Assembly (NCBI GenBank): GCA_918026815.1
Contig: CAKJVC010000143.1
Span: 124,001-188,000, forward strand
DNA length: 64,000 bases
Direction of reading: 5' to 3'
From: Chalara sp. BL73
Taxonomy: Eukaryota > Ascomycota > Leotiomycetes > Helotiales
Below are positions 36,901-47,388 of this stretch, piece by piece; within the stretch, counting starts at the first letter, position 1; every line of letters begins with the position of its first letter. The position numbers and the translations under genes are program-made. The notes under the pieces were generated by a model. That model was not told where the DNA came from, made no database searches, and saw nothing but the letters and a program-made list of their open reading frames with translations.

Positions 36901-37243
36901 AATTGTCCGTATTATATGCAGCAACCCTTAGCTCTCGTGCAAGGGATACTGATTGAGGGGTTTGGTAGTTCCTGAAGAAAGGATCATCTTTTATGGATGA
37001 CACAGAATCTCTAAAGTTAAAGGTATTGAATTCGTCCTCAATTGTCGTGAGCTTTGGCAGCTCTTTGCTCAATGGCACAAGTGGAGCGGAAGAAGTCCGG
37101 CTGCTTAAACTCGGCCTGCTCGAGCTTCGCGGGCTCGAAGGCGAGGTTTTAGAGCCTTGTTCTTTGTGGTGTTTGTCCCGCGATGAACTGGACCGACGGC
37201 GCTTGGATTGTGCATATGAAGGAAGCAGGCTGACTTCGTCCAT
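33959..37243 (-). CDS. RasGEF with N-terminal Ras-like P-loop domain
   Basis: Predicted exchange factor for a Ras-family GTPase. Modelled at 989 residues: exons 37243-36821, 36766-36442, 36389-36186 and 35976-33959; introns 36767-36820, 36390-36441 and 35977-36185. Order: Ser/Arg-rich N-terminus; a small GTPase-like domain (about 148-315) with an intact P-loop GSVGVGKST; a disordered linker with SGGS and TPGTRG stretches; RasGEF_N (around 445-550, starting near VTFEELVDRLLDQH); and the CDC25-homology catalytic domain to the end, with FNHIAKWVANMIL and NYNGLAAVLAGING. In the GTPase-like part, the G3 DxxG motif is not visible and the NKxD position reads CKCD. The third intron has a GTCAGT donor and is the least certain junction. 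A 45-nt GT-AG stretch near the C-terminus could also be spliced without frame change. Confidence 0.82.
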
Positions 37244-39780
37244 GGCTACTAAAGGACTAAGCTGCCCTGTTCTGGACAACAGAATTAGTCGACGTATAGC
37301 TAGTCGGAATTCTCAGTCGTCGGGATTTCGCAGATCTGGGTACATGTGCTGTACCATTCTGTGCAACAAAAGGGAGCACTACATATTAGTTATTCCAGAA
37401 AAATAATTGCTGGTGCCCATACTTTTGATCGGGGCTCAGTATTGCCTGGTTCCGTGTTTATTAGGTGCGTGGGTGACAACGACGGAACCCCACTTCCGTG
37501 ATTTCCACGTGAAGACCCAATTGGTCGGGAGGTGGTTTTGCTGACCTCCAAACGTCTAGAAAAGAGCGTTACACTTATAAGGAGGTAGACTGTTACAGTC
37601 AGTATTTCCTGCGTGCCTCAGAGCCGGATATTTTCCTTTAAGATGCTGTCATTGTTTGCTGCTGCTGGTGACAGGAGCCATGTCCCCCACACCAAAAATG
37701 TTATATGGCTTTCTGAGCAAATCTATATTTTTAACACAGTAAGGGGCTTCTTGCTTTAGCAAAACACCTAGCATCGAGACTATACGGCGCTCAGACGGGG
37801 CCATAGCACTTCCTCACATAGTCACATCCATTGACCAGAATACAATTTTAATATCACCTCATATATGGATTCCAATGGCTGCTATGGAAGTCGAGTAATC
37901 GCCACTGGTTAATGGCTATCTTTGATGATGGTGTTTTTTATAGCTATTAACATTCACTATTCACAGAGCCATGCAACCAAAAGTCAATATGACGAGCCCG
38001 TGTCAACATCCATTGAGATAGTCGAGTTCGCGTCATTTGTAGAGGGCTTCCTATATTCCAATCACTCTGCCATTAGACATTTGATTTCTAAGATCATAGA
38101 AGACACTGCGTAAACACGACTGGATTCACTTTCCACTTACCAGAAGCAAGTCTATACACATACAGTGATAGAGAGAGAGAAGAAATCGTGTCAAAGTTAC
38201 ACAAGCATATTCGAGACCTGGGATAACATAGATAACTATTGCGATCGTAATATAATACTCAATATATTTACAATGGCTGAAGAACCAATATCCAGCGCAT
38301 CTGATCCTATTGATCGACATTTGGATATTCTGCGCTCTTATCGCTACTTCATCCATTCGTAAGGAGTTGAAGGATACATTGTTGCCTTTCTGAAGCACGT
38401 TGAGAGCCTCATGAAATAAAGAACACTCCTGTAGGAAAGGAGGGGCCCGCGTGAGAATACCACTGAATACATTTGTCGTTGCACGCAGCTAGTTGTAAAT
38501 TGAACGTTTCGAAGCGCGATCGGTGAGGCGGAGCGGAGCAATTCGAAAAAGGATTATCAAAAATAAGAACGAATCGCATATACATACTCATGCAGGATTC
38601 CATGTGGCAATTCAAGAATAGGGCCAGGCTTTGAGTTCTATCATAGGACACCTACCACAGATCTAGTAAAGCTGAACTCCAATCGCCTGTTCCCGAGATC
38701 CCACCGACGTCAACATACGATCCTGTACTTGCAAACGGTGAGAATATGTCGGTACTCAGTGTGGTACATGGTGCCACAGCATTCGTGCATTAGGTCATGT
38801 TTCAAGTATCTTTGCCGGCAGTCTTGTGCATTGAAGGTCCGCAACAAGCAGCAGCATAAATTCTTTCAATCTTATCCAAGCCAACACATGAGCAAAGCTC
38901 AACATCTGGTTGCTATTAGCAGTTAGGGTGCAATCACTAATACTGCACGATATGGAGATTAGTCGTCAGCTCATATCACATGGGGAAATTTGCGAACGGC
39001 TTCTGTGAGACACTGTTCTGATCTGCACTTCCGGATATTTTCTGGATGAGAGCCGAGACTTTCTTCGCTATGTTATGGAGCCTTAGCCGAATGCCGGAGG
39101 TTGCCAATACTTTGGACGTGCAATGTCTGAACGCGGGGTCAACCTAGGACAGGAATGGGGGTCTATGGGGGGAACCATTTTGCTTTTTACCTCACCTGCA
39201 TGGTGGGCCACATCCACATCCCCAAACCCGTATTGAGAGACACTGAGCCGAGTTTCTGCAGCAGGTTTTCGAGTCCAGAGTCTTCTGACCTATCCATCGC
39301 ACCGTCCTTGGCAGGCTCTGTTGGCTGACAGACTACTGACACCACGACGCTTTTTAGTTGGTGAATATTTTGACATTAGGTAGCTCTCTAGTTCCCGCGA
39401 AGGGATATGAAGCATGGGGACGTTTATCATCTCTGGCTTCAGTCATTTCTGGTCTCGTGCCACGCCGGGCAAAGAGCCGCCAATAATGCATCTCGCTTCT
39501 GTGGCGCTTCTTCAATCCCGTTTCGTTTAAATACTTCAAATACCGTACAACCACTTTCTTTTTTGTTTGCGCGCTTCGCTGTCGTACATACTTTGCTTTA
39601 CTTCTTAGATTATCCTGCTCAAATTTTGTGCGCGATCTTCACTCAGTATTGTGTAATATGTGATATGTATCACTGAAATTCCTCGCCACGCTCTGTTTTG
39701 TCTCGGTCTATTAGTCCATACCGCTCTGTACATACTTGACATATTGTTCATATACTGGTTTAATCGCATTTTTGTTAATA
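37244..39780. other. Intergenic spacer, RasGEF to the 310-aa orphan
   Basis: 2.5 kb with no supported gene. A 29-codon ORF at 38273-38362 with a good start context ends at a GTAAGG donor-like site, but no partner exon is convincing. AT-rich sequence near 38.2 kb. Confidence 0.5.
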
Positions 39781-40761
39781 ATGGCTACGGTCTCGGTGGT
39801 TGCTCCACAGGCCAAGCAGACGGTAATTATTCCTTGGCCGAGGTTGATATCACATTCTGACATTGTGTAGGTCAAGCCTTCGCGCTCAATGACACATCCC
39901 CTCCATGACCCCAAGGCCAAAGGGTCCAGAGGCCGAGTGAAAAAAGGCGAGCCGTTTGATCCTGAAGAATTGAGTCGGCGTCTCACAGCCCATTTGATCG
40001 AGCAAAAAGCAAAGTCGGAAAGACGACGGGCAGCACGGGCAGCCAAGGAGGCTGCAGCTCAACAGAATCAAGTGTACCACCATGTGCCGACTGTCGCTGC
40101 AGTAGCTTTTGAGAGAACCACAACACCAGATGTGCTGCGACAAGTACACAAGTTGTCGCAACCAGCCATAAGGCAGCATCTGGAGGTGCTCAGTCTGGAT
40201 GATCCAAATCATCACACGCTCACCGCTCTGCAGCAAAAAAAGGCCTTAGACCAGGCAATGATTGACAGGGAAAGGCTAAGAAATCGGAACCAATTTCAGT
40301 GGACGCATGGGATGGAAGAAGCAGCGGAAGCGGACATAGAAAGGGACGTATTTAAGCCGCCAACTCGCACCTTTGCAGAGTTTGCATATTTGAGATCTCG
40401 GCATGAAGGAACCAGTACTCAACGACCATTAAGTACTGGTGATGTATTTTCAGAGGATGAGGAGAGGCGCATAGCACCCCTAGCCGCTAAATTGAAGCCA
40501 AAGCTAAAATATGACGGGAGAAATGATTGGGCACAGGAAGACGAAAATGATAAGCGAACGCTAAAGGAGAAAGCAAGCCCGTTCATAGCGAAGAAAGACT
40601 CGATCTGGGGATTGAAAGGCAAAAAGGAAAAGCCTAGTATTCCAGATAAGGATGAAGCAGTGGTTGGTATTGGTGACCTTGTTTCACCCCCCAAGCCTGG
40701 CCATAAGACTAGGAAAAACAGCTTTCTGGCCCGCTTCACTATGAAGCGTCAACCTAGCTGA
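39781..40761 (+). CDS. Basic, charged protein of unknown function
   Basis: I do not recognise the family. 310 residues from two exons, 39781-39822 and 39871-40761; intron 39823-39870 (GTAATT...GTGTAG), phase 0. The first exon, MATVSVVAPQAKQT, joins VKPSRSMTHPLHDP, so the true start is 20 residues upstream of the longest single-exon frame. Visible features: Lys/Arg-rich helical stretch HLIEQKAKSERRRAARAAKE (likely coiled coil, residues about 55-85), a central acidic/aromatic part, and a Lys-rich tail ending KNSFLARFTMKRQPS. There is no signal peptide or membrane segment. Possibly nuclear or cytoskeleton-associated, but nothing proves it. Confidence 0.75.
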
Positions 40762-41063
40762 CAGGGCCAACATATGTCTCCTCCCATAACATCATAGACG
40801 GTATCCTTAATATTATCCTTAATAACAATTGATCCTTTTTTCCTCTTATATCGGATGCGTCGCAGGTCTTGTGCTGACCTCGGCACACTGGAAACTGACG
40901 AATTTGCCATTCTTTTCATTTGTCAGCAATAACTTCAATGTAGGGGATGCTAATAACTAACCATGTACGTTGTGCGGTCTTGCACCCAGTTTATGCTTTC
41001 ATGTGGCGGCCAAGTTAGTCCCTGGTTGTGTCTAAAGTCATTTCTCATGAATTCGTGCCAGCA
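40762..41063. other. Short spacer between convergent genes
   Basis: 302 bp holding two 3' ends; no gene seen. Confidence 0.5.
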
Positions 41064-41893
41064 TCATGACTCTGCCTCTAGCAGCTGGGAGATGAATTTT
41101 GCATCTTCCTCCCTCCGTTCCCTTTCTAGTAGCTCTGTTGCATCAATCTCGTTATCTCCTTGTAAAATCTGCAAGATGAGTTCTCCGTATTGTCTGATCC
41201 CTTCGCCATCCTTACCGTAGACGCGCCGTGCATTCTTGAGTGCCTGAACACCACTCTGCTCGCCTCGAGCGTCGCTCCATGGAGGATTTCTTCCAGTGAT
41301 GCCTTGCTCACCATTCTCCTTTCGACTTTCTCTGATTAGTTGTAGTTGGGCCTCATTTTCCTCATCTGTCTCTGGCTGGAGCGTGGCAGAGTGTATTTCA
41401 AGGAGTTGAGCAGGTAGGCGGGGATATTGCGAGAAGAGTTTCTCCAAGAGATTCACTGAGTCGTCCAAAGCAACAAACGGATTCTTTGAGCTACCAATTG
41501 TGCCAGGCCGATAAGCTGCAGCTAATTTAGGTGGTTCTGTCATCTTGAGCGTGGGCTTGTGCTCCTCAGCAGGATGTGTAGTTTTGTGAATTGTATGGCA
41601 GGCAACGGAGCAGCTTCTACGTGTAAGCTACTCATCGGTCTATCGCCAGGGAGAAAGGCTTACTAGGGTAGGTAGCAACGACTGCACTTGTATTTACTCT
41701 CCTTTGCACTGCAAACACCACAAAGCGCGATCTTGGGGACTGCGACTTTCGGCTCTTCTGATTCAGAGGTTTGTTCTTGGACAGTCAACCGTAGCTGACG
41801 GGCAAGCACCATCGCGTCTGAAGATTCATCTGGCAGAGTGCTTACAACTGTGCTTGGCTCGGCTAGAGCCTTTTCTGGTTCCTCGATTGACAT
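41064..41893 (-). CDS. HIT-type zinc finger protein (Hit1/ZNHIT3-like)
   Basis: Predicted box C/D snoRNP assembly factor of the zf-HIT class. 259 residues. Exons 41893-41664 and 41613-41064; intron 41614-41663 (GTAAGC...GTAGAAG), phase 2. The intron interrupts the zinc finger: exon 1 ends CGVCSAKESKYKCSRCYLP and exon 2 supplies YCSVACHTIHKTTH, giving the C-x2-C, C-x2-C, C-x3-C, H-x3-H pattern of the HIT finger. The remaining two thirds are helical and charged, with a stretch near the middle (NLLEKLFSQYPRLPAQLLEIH) resembling the Hit1-type C-terminal region. Other zf-HIT members (Bcd1, Vps71) are alternatives. Divergent from NFU1. Confidence 0.8.
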
Positions 41894-42509
41894 ATTGTTG
41901 GAAAGTATGAAGGTAATATAGTGTTTGGATCAAGAATTGGTTGTAGATATTTTGGTAAATGAAACCAACTCGGTTCATTTGGCTTGGTGCTGGATGAGAG
42001 ATCATAGGTTGGGCAAGTCGAACCTTATGCGAATGGTAAACGCAATTCAACAAATCCAAGATGATGAATATCACAGGAAAAAAGTTGCAAACATGGCTTG
42101 TCAGATCTCAATTGTTTAAGGTTTCTCTCTTTGTAGGCAAATCACCTAGACGAGTGTACCACGCAGAGAATTGATTTGTAATCTGCAAGTTTTCAGGAGT
42201 TTAGAAAAAGCAAATTCCGTTACGACATTCTATTTAACTATAAATCTGCTCTTCAAATCCCCCTTCTGCGTCTCCAGAATGTCATTGGCCAATGCAATTT
42301 CATTGTTTCCTTGCCTCTTGCAAGGCTGAAGATTTGACATTGAAGTGGAGCCTCAGGTTCCTACATTGCTGTCAAGCTTTTTGCCCAAATCTTGCAGGGA
42401 TCCGCGGAGCCGTCAAATTGGCGTCATCGGGTTTGTCAGATAAATATATCGAAGTCATTGCAATCGCCTCCTTACAACAATCAATCTCACCCGTCTTTGA
42501 AAGCCCGCA
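41894..42509. promoter_or_regulatory. Divergent promoter region, zf-HIT gene / NFU1
   Basis: 616 bp between divergent start codons. No ORF supported. Confidence 0.5.
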
Positions 42510-43522
42510 ATGGCGTCTAAACGGATAAGCCAAAACAGTATATCTCGCCTCACTCGGCGGCGCCCAGCAGCATCAATAATTGCTCACCATCCGTCCGCTG
42601 CAAGATGTGTGCACCAGGGCACACGAATGCCGGCCATGGCCGCTTCGAATTCGAGATTAAGACCAACATTACAACCTCTACATCAACCAGTTAGCTTGCT
42701 CAAACCAGCGACAGCGATTGGTGGTAGTCGCACGATATTCATACAGACCGAGAATACGCCAAATCCAGACGCTCTCAAATTCCTCCCAAACCATCCTATA
42801 TTACCACCGGGATTATCATCTCCATTTCTCGAATATCTCAATCCTCGATCAACGATTACGCCTCCTCATCCATCGCCACTTGCCGCATCATTAATGAACA
42901 TTGATGGCATTACCTCAGTATTCTATGGAGCAGATTTCATCACGGTCACAAAGGCAGCAGACGCAAACTGGGCACATGTCAAGCCGGAGGTTTTCAGTCT
43001 GATTACAGAAGCTGTCACATCTGGAGCGCCAATCGTGAACGTAACAGAAAATATATCTGGGCATGGTGGCCAAGAGGGGCTTGAGGAAGACAGCCTGAGT
43101 TATAATGAGAACGATAGTGAGGTAGTTGGCATGATCAAAGAGCTATTGGAAACCCGGATACGGCCAGCGATACAGGAAGATGGTGGAGATATTGAGTTTC
43201 GAGGCTTTGAGGATGGAAATGTTATGCTGAAGCTTCGTGGAGCCTGCCGAACCTGCGACTCAAGTACGGTGACGCTGAAGAATGGCATTGAGGGAATGCT
43301 GATGCACTATGTAAGCGGGCGACCATCCGTTGCACTAGAAACAAACGCTAATATTACGAACAGATTGAGGAGGTAAAGGGAGTCATACAAGTGCTCGATC
43401 AAGAAGAGGAAATCGCTCTGGCGGAATTCTCCAAATTTGAAGAGAAGCTGAAGAAACAAAAAGGCCCCCATGCAATCGCATCGACGGTTGGAAAGGGTTC
43501 TCTGGATACTGTACCCGGCTAA
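42510..43522 (+). CDS. NFU1: NFU1-like iron-sulfur cluster scaffold, mitochondrial
   Basis: Late-acting mitochondrial Fe-S carrier serving lipoate synthase and complex II type clients. 319 residues. Exons 42510-43310 and 43364-43522; intron 43311-43363 (GTAAGC...GAACAG), phase 0, joining GMLMHY to IEEVKGV. A Ser/Arg-rich presequence of about 75 residues leads to Nfu_N (FIQTENTPNPDALKFLP, then SLMNIDGITSVFYGADFITV), an acidic linker, and the NifU C-terminal domain with the cluster-binding CxxC in LRGACRTCDSSTVTLK. The C-terminal tail encoded by exon 2 is Lys/Glu-rich. Without the splice the frame would end in a nonsense tail after MHYV. Confidence 0.94.
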
Positions 43523-44133
43523 TAAGAAGGTTCTGTGTGGTTGCACAAAACACAGGGGAAACACTTGCGCAGCTTTTCAATCATAATAAATTGACTCCGA
43601 CTTCCGACCTACCCCGTGTGTTTCACAGCACTTTAGACTTTCCAGATGAAGTTCCTCATGCGTCGAATCTCTTTCCCAACCCCCTCCTTTTCTACTAGAT
43701 TTCTCCCCCTTCTCTTGAGCTGACGGCACCTTTTCTAAGCTCTGTCTATCGTTTGGTCCGTTATTGGCTCAAGCAGCCTCCTCCCATTTTTGACTGAAGA
43801 TCACGGGAAACGCACGTTTTAGCGAATCAAGGAGCATGGACCTAAACTAAACCTGCAGGATCCGAGGGGAAATATATCGGTTCATGTCTGTGCCGTGATC
43901 CTTGTGAATCTGAGAATTTTGTGGTGTTCCGATCGGGAAAAGAGCGACACGAGCGATGGCGAAGACACGATGGCCGTCCCTACCCATGCTGTGGCGGGCA
44001 AAGAGTTTCTACTGTACTGGGAATGGCATGACGGATTGGATGGTATACCTCAATTTCTATCTTGGCTTTCTTATCCAAAGATATATATGTTCTCACCAAC
44101 CAAACGCGCTGCTAGTCAACGGGCAAAAGCGAA

Positions 44134-44152
44134 GTGTGTGTGTGTGTGTGTG
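44134..44152 (+). repeat. (GT)n microsatellite
   Basis: Uninterrupted GT run. Confidence 0.9.
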
Positions 44153-45189
44153 CCCAGGAATGCGACAAGTGGTTCCCCTCTTTTAAGCTTCCGAAACCTG
44201 GGGTAAAATCTGAGTAGTGACCGGCGCGATCGTCTTATTTTTAGTTGAACATTCGATCGGGGGGGCTGGTTGAGTTTTTTTTTTTTTTTTCGAAACGGGC
44301 AAAAGCCACAGTGGCATACGACACCACTTCTCCATTCCTCTTCCGACTATGATGTTCATCGCATATGTTTTTGAAGCGGGTGGCGATGGTGGTGGTTGAT
44401 GAAGAAGAAGAGGAGGAGAAAGAAATGTGTCAACAGCGCCTCAACGGTTTTGATGGCGTTGAAAGGGGGTTCTTTGCCTGGGGATATGCACAACGACGCA
44501 GGAAGCAAAACATACCGTAGTGTTGAGGTTTCAATCCTCCGTAGTATGGGACACACCCATGCAACAGTGCAACTGGCTATTAAGTCCAGTATTTAGCATG
44601 TGGTTTTGTCGCTGAAATGGTTCTAGCCTTTTGCCACGCTGAACCGAGAGCTCGCCTGACTTTTCCTCAGTCGCTTTCTCCCCATTTCCCTTTTTACCTA
44701 AGCAGTACTGTCCCTCACCTCTCTCTGGGGAGTCTTGCCACCAAAAAAAAAGGGATCAAGAGGAGGGTGGCAAGGCTATTCCGAGGTAGATTCCATCCGG
44801 TTCTTCCTTTGGATATATATATTTTTTCACCATCACTAGGGAAGTGCTCCTGAATGACTGGTGATGGGGCTGCTTTTTCTCTACAGCATGCCCCGCGCAT
44901 GATATATACAAGCACGACGACCATATGGGAGGAGGCCGCGGGCCAGATCATATGCATCCGATAGATCAAAATGCAACTTGACTTGAATTCATATAACCTT
45001 GCAGTGTGTCTGTTTGTACCGTGCTAGGGTTATGACGGGTGTTTTCTATCTTTCTCTCTCTACTTTCTCTCTCTGTCACCTCTCTCATGCTTCAGGCTTC
45101 TTTAGTAATTTAAATGCCCCTCTCCCCCCCCAGTCTTGGTCATTTCGTGCAGATCGCGAATCCGGGATGGAAAGGAAGAATACACCCTA

Positions 45190-45232
45190 CAGTATAGTAT
45201 AGTATAGTACAGTAGAGTACAGCACTGTACTT
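45190..45232 (+). repeat. AGTAT/AGTAC pentanucleotide-type repeat
   Basis: Tandem imperfect units AGTAT, then AGTAC and AGTAGAGTAC variants. Confidence 0.8.
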
Positions 45233-45551
45233 TCCCCTTCCCCCCTCCCCTTCTCCCTCCCCCCTTCATCTGCTTCTGGAGACCCTCCTTTTTCCAAGCC
45301 ACTAAATTCAATTCTTACCAATCCCATTACGCCTGAAGGATGCAGTATTACTGGGGGGGGAGGCCCCTCCTATGGGCATCCACGGCCAGGCCTTGTTCGC
45401 ATTCGCCTTTAGCGTGCTTGGAACTCCACATTTAACACCCTGCAGGCGCTACTAGCTCTGCGTGCATGGGCCTGCACTTTAGTCTACTTACTCCCTAAGG
45501 TTAAGCCAACGGGACAGCACTGGGGCAGCCAGACAGACACAGAGACGGAGG

Positions 45552-45588
45552 CGTGTGTGTGTGTGTGAGAGGGAGAGAGAGAGAGAGA
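45552..45588 (+). repeat. Compound (GT)n(GA)n microsatellite
   Basis: A GT run is followed by a GA run with one GGG interruption. Confidence 0.85.
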
Positions 45589-47041
45589 AAAACGCCTGAA
45601 AGACCTTTCTGTTTCGCGCCAACCATCACTGAATGTCCCATCACTTCCGTTCTCGTCCCCTCCCCTAAGAGAGAAAGAAAATTAATAAAAATAAAAATAA
45701 AGACGAATCCTCTCAATTTCAGATCGTCTCTCGGCTTTCCACGTCGTCTTCGCTATCCTAAAAAGTCAATCTTCCTACGGCCCCCCCAGAGAAAGGCGAA
45801 ACAAAGTTTCCATTGTTCTGAGGTGGAAACTGCTTCTCGAGAGCATTTCCCCGCATTCAAACGGCACCACCTCTCTGCAATCAACCTCCCTACCCATTAA
45901 AGCTCTCATCCATCATCCACCAATCTTTCATAAGAACGAATCTTCGTTGTCGTCGGTCACCAGCACGACCCTCGCCACCTTTCTGCAACCATTCGACAAT
46001 GGGCCATATCTGATCAAGGCGTCCCAAAGCCTCCTCCCCCAAAGTGTCGAAGACCCGATCATACAGGCAGCACGCGGCAGCGATTTTCTTGTTTCCTTAC
46101 ACCACGCTCGATCAGAATAATTTTTAGAGGGAATTGGGCCGAAAGCACAATCTGCGGAAACATACATCTTTCACGAATAATAGAAGACATTTCATTAAGT
46201 TTATGCGACAGGCAATCGCGCTTATTTCGAGGTTCGTTTTGGGAGCTGGATGTGGGCCATAGCTCCATGGCCAAAACCCTCGATTTCCAACAAGACTAAC
46301 GTTGCTTGCTAGATACCATTCAGAAGATTACAAAAGTTTTGGCGGAGGCTATCCTTTCGCTCACGATCCTCGGTTGTGGTAAGTCATCTTGTGGCTGTCC
46401 TTCAATTAGTCGCTGTGTCGGATTCTTGGATACTGGAACATCTTTTGCGCAATACTTCCCGGCATAACCTCGACGGAAAATTGTTTGCTGTGCTGTTTCA
46501 CCTCAAACAGCGACCAGGTATCTTGGTACGGGAGCGAGAAAATCGCACTCTTCGTCACTCAAGACAGCCTTGTGGATGGATAATGAGACCTCCTTCAATC
46601 GAAATACAAGCGTATTAGAATCGGAAAGGCAAAGTAGATCACTCAATAGCTGAGTGCCTCATCTGAATCACAATTTCGTTGGTGGACTGGTTGTCAATTG
46701 CTTGGTGTGAATAAAATCACATTTCACTTTCATAACACTTATGCTTGTACAAGAACAACCAAAACTGACAATGCATTTGATGCTTTAGTACGTTCTGAAC
46801 AGATACCCTAGAGCGCGTTGAACTATCTTTCTCCCACTTTAATTACCTTCCAAGTTATACCTACCACAAATCAACAATCCGTCACCCTGTACTGGAATCG
46901 ATAGAAGACAAACCAGAACGTCAGAAGATATCTAACTTTGCTAGTCTTGCTCTCAAACTTCTGAAGCTTTATCTCAACGATCTCGATAGCTCTCCAGCTT
47001 AATCGTCTTTATTGGTGATCACTTCTTTGCATCACCTTCAA

Positions 47042-47227
47042 GTAAGTATTAGTCAGGCTGAACATCCTTCACCTTGACATAACCCCGACTCACTTCGCTT
47101 TTGTCCATTGATGACGCAATTTGCGTCCTTGGAACCGCGTTGGGGTTTCCACTTCTCTTCACCTCGTAGCAAGCTAGACAGCTACTGTTAGAGTCCAAAA
47201 TTTTACAAGTACTAACATCCAAATCAG
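47042..47227 (+). other. Probable 5' UTR intron upstream of the PSP1 gene
   Basis: Strong donor CAA|GTAAGTATT at 47042 and acceptor TACTAACATCCAAATCAG ending at 47227, with a consensus branch point 13-18 nt before it. The 186-nt segment lies 160 nt upstream of the ATG at 47389, so it would be spliced from the leader. Confidence 0.55.
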
Positions 47228-47388
47228 GGGTACGACTTCTGAGCTTTCAGCATCGCTTTGCGATTAGTCGAGAGCCTCTTTCCAGCCAACAAAAGCCTTT
47301 GCTCGATTGTCAAAAGAACTTTCTTCATAGATACCTTTCACACGTTTAGTATAGTCTTGAGTAACCCAACGGTTGCCTCCTTCGTAAG

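Larger units (their letters stand above)
43523..47388. other. Long intergenic region and PSP1-gene leader
   Basis: 3.9 kb without a supported gene. It holds microsatellites (GT at about 44134-44152; T-run near 44275-44290; AGTAT-type at about 45190-45232; GT/GA at about 45552-45588), CT-rich tracts near 45.0-45.3 kb and, from about 46.3 kb, sequence resembling the 5' leader of the following gene. Confidence 0.5.

Noticed and set aside
45553..45900. 115-codon plus-strand frame
   Set aside because: Starts in a GT/GA microsatellite and runs through CT-rich DNA without domains.
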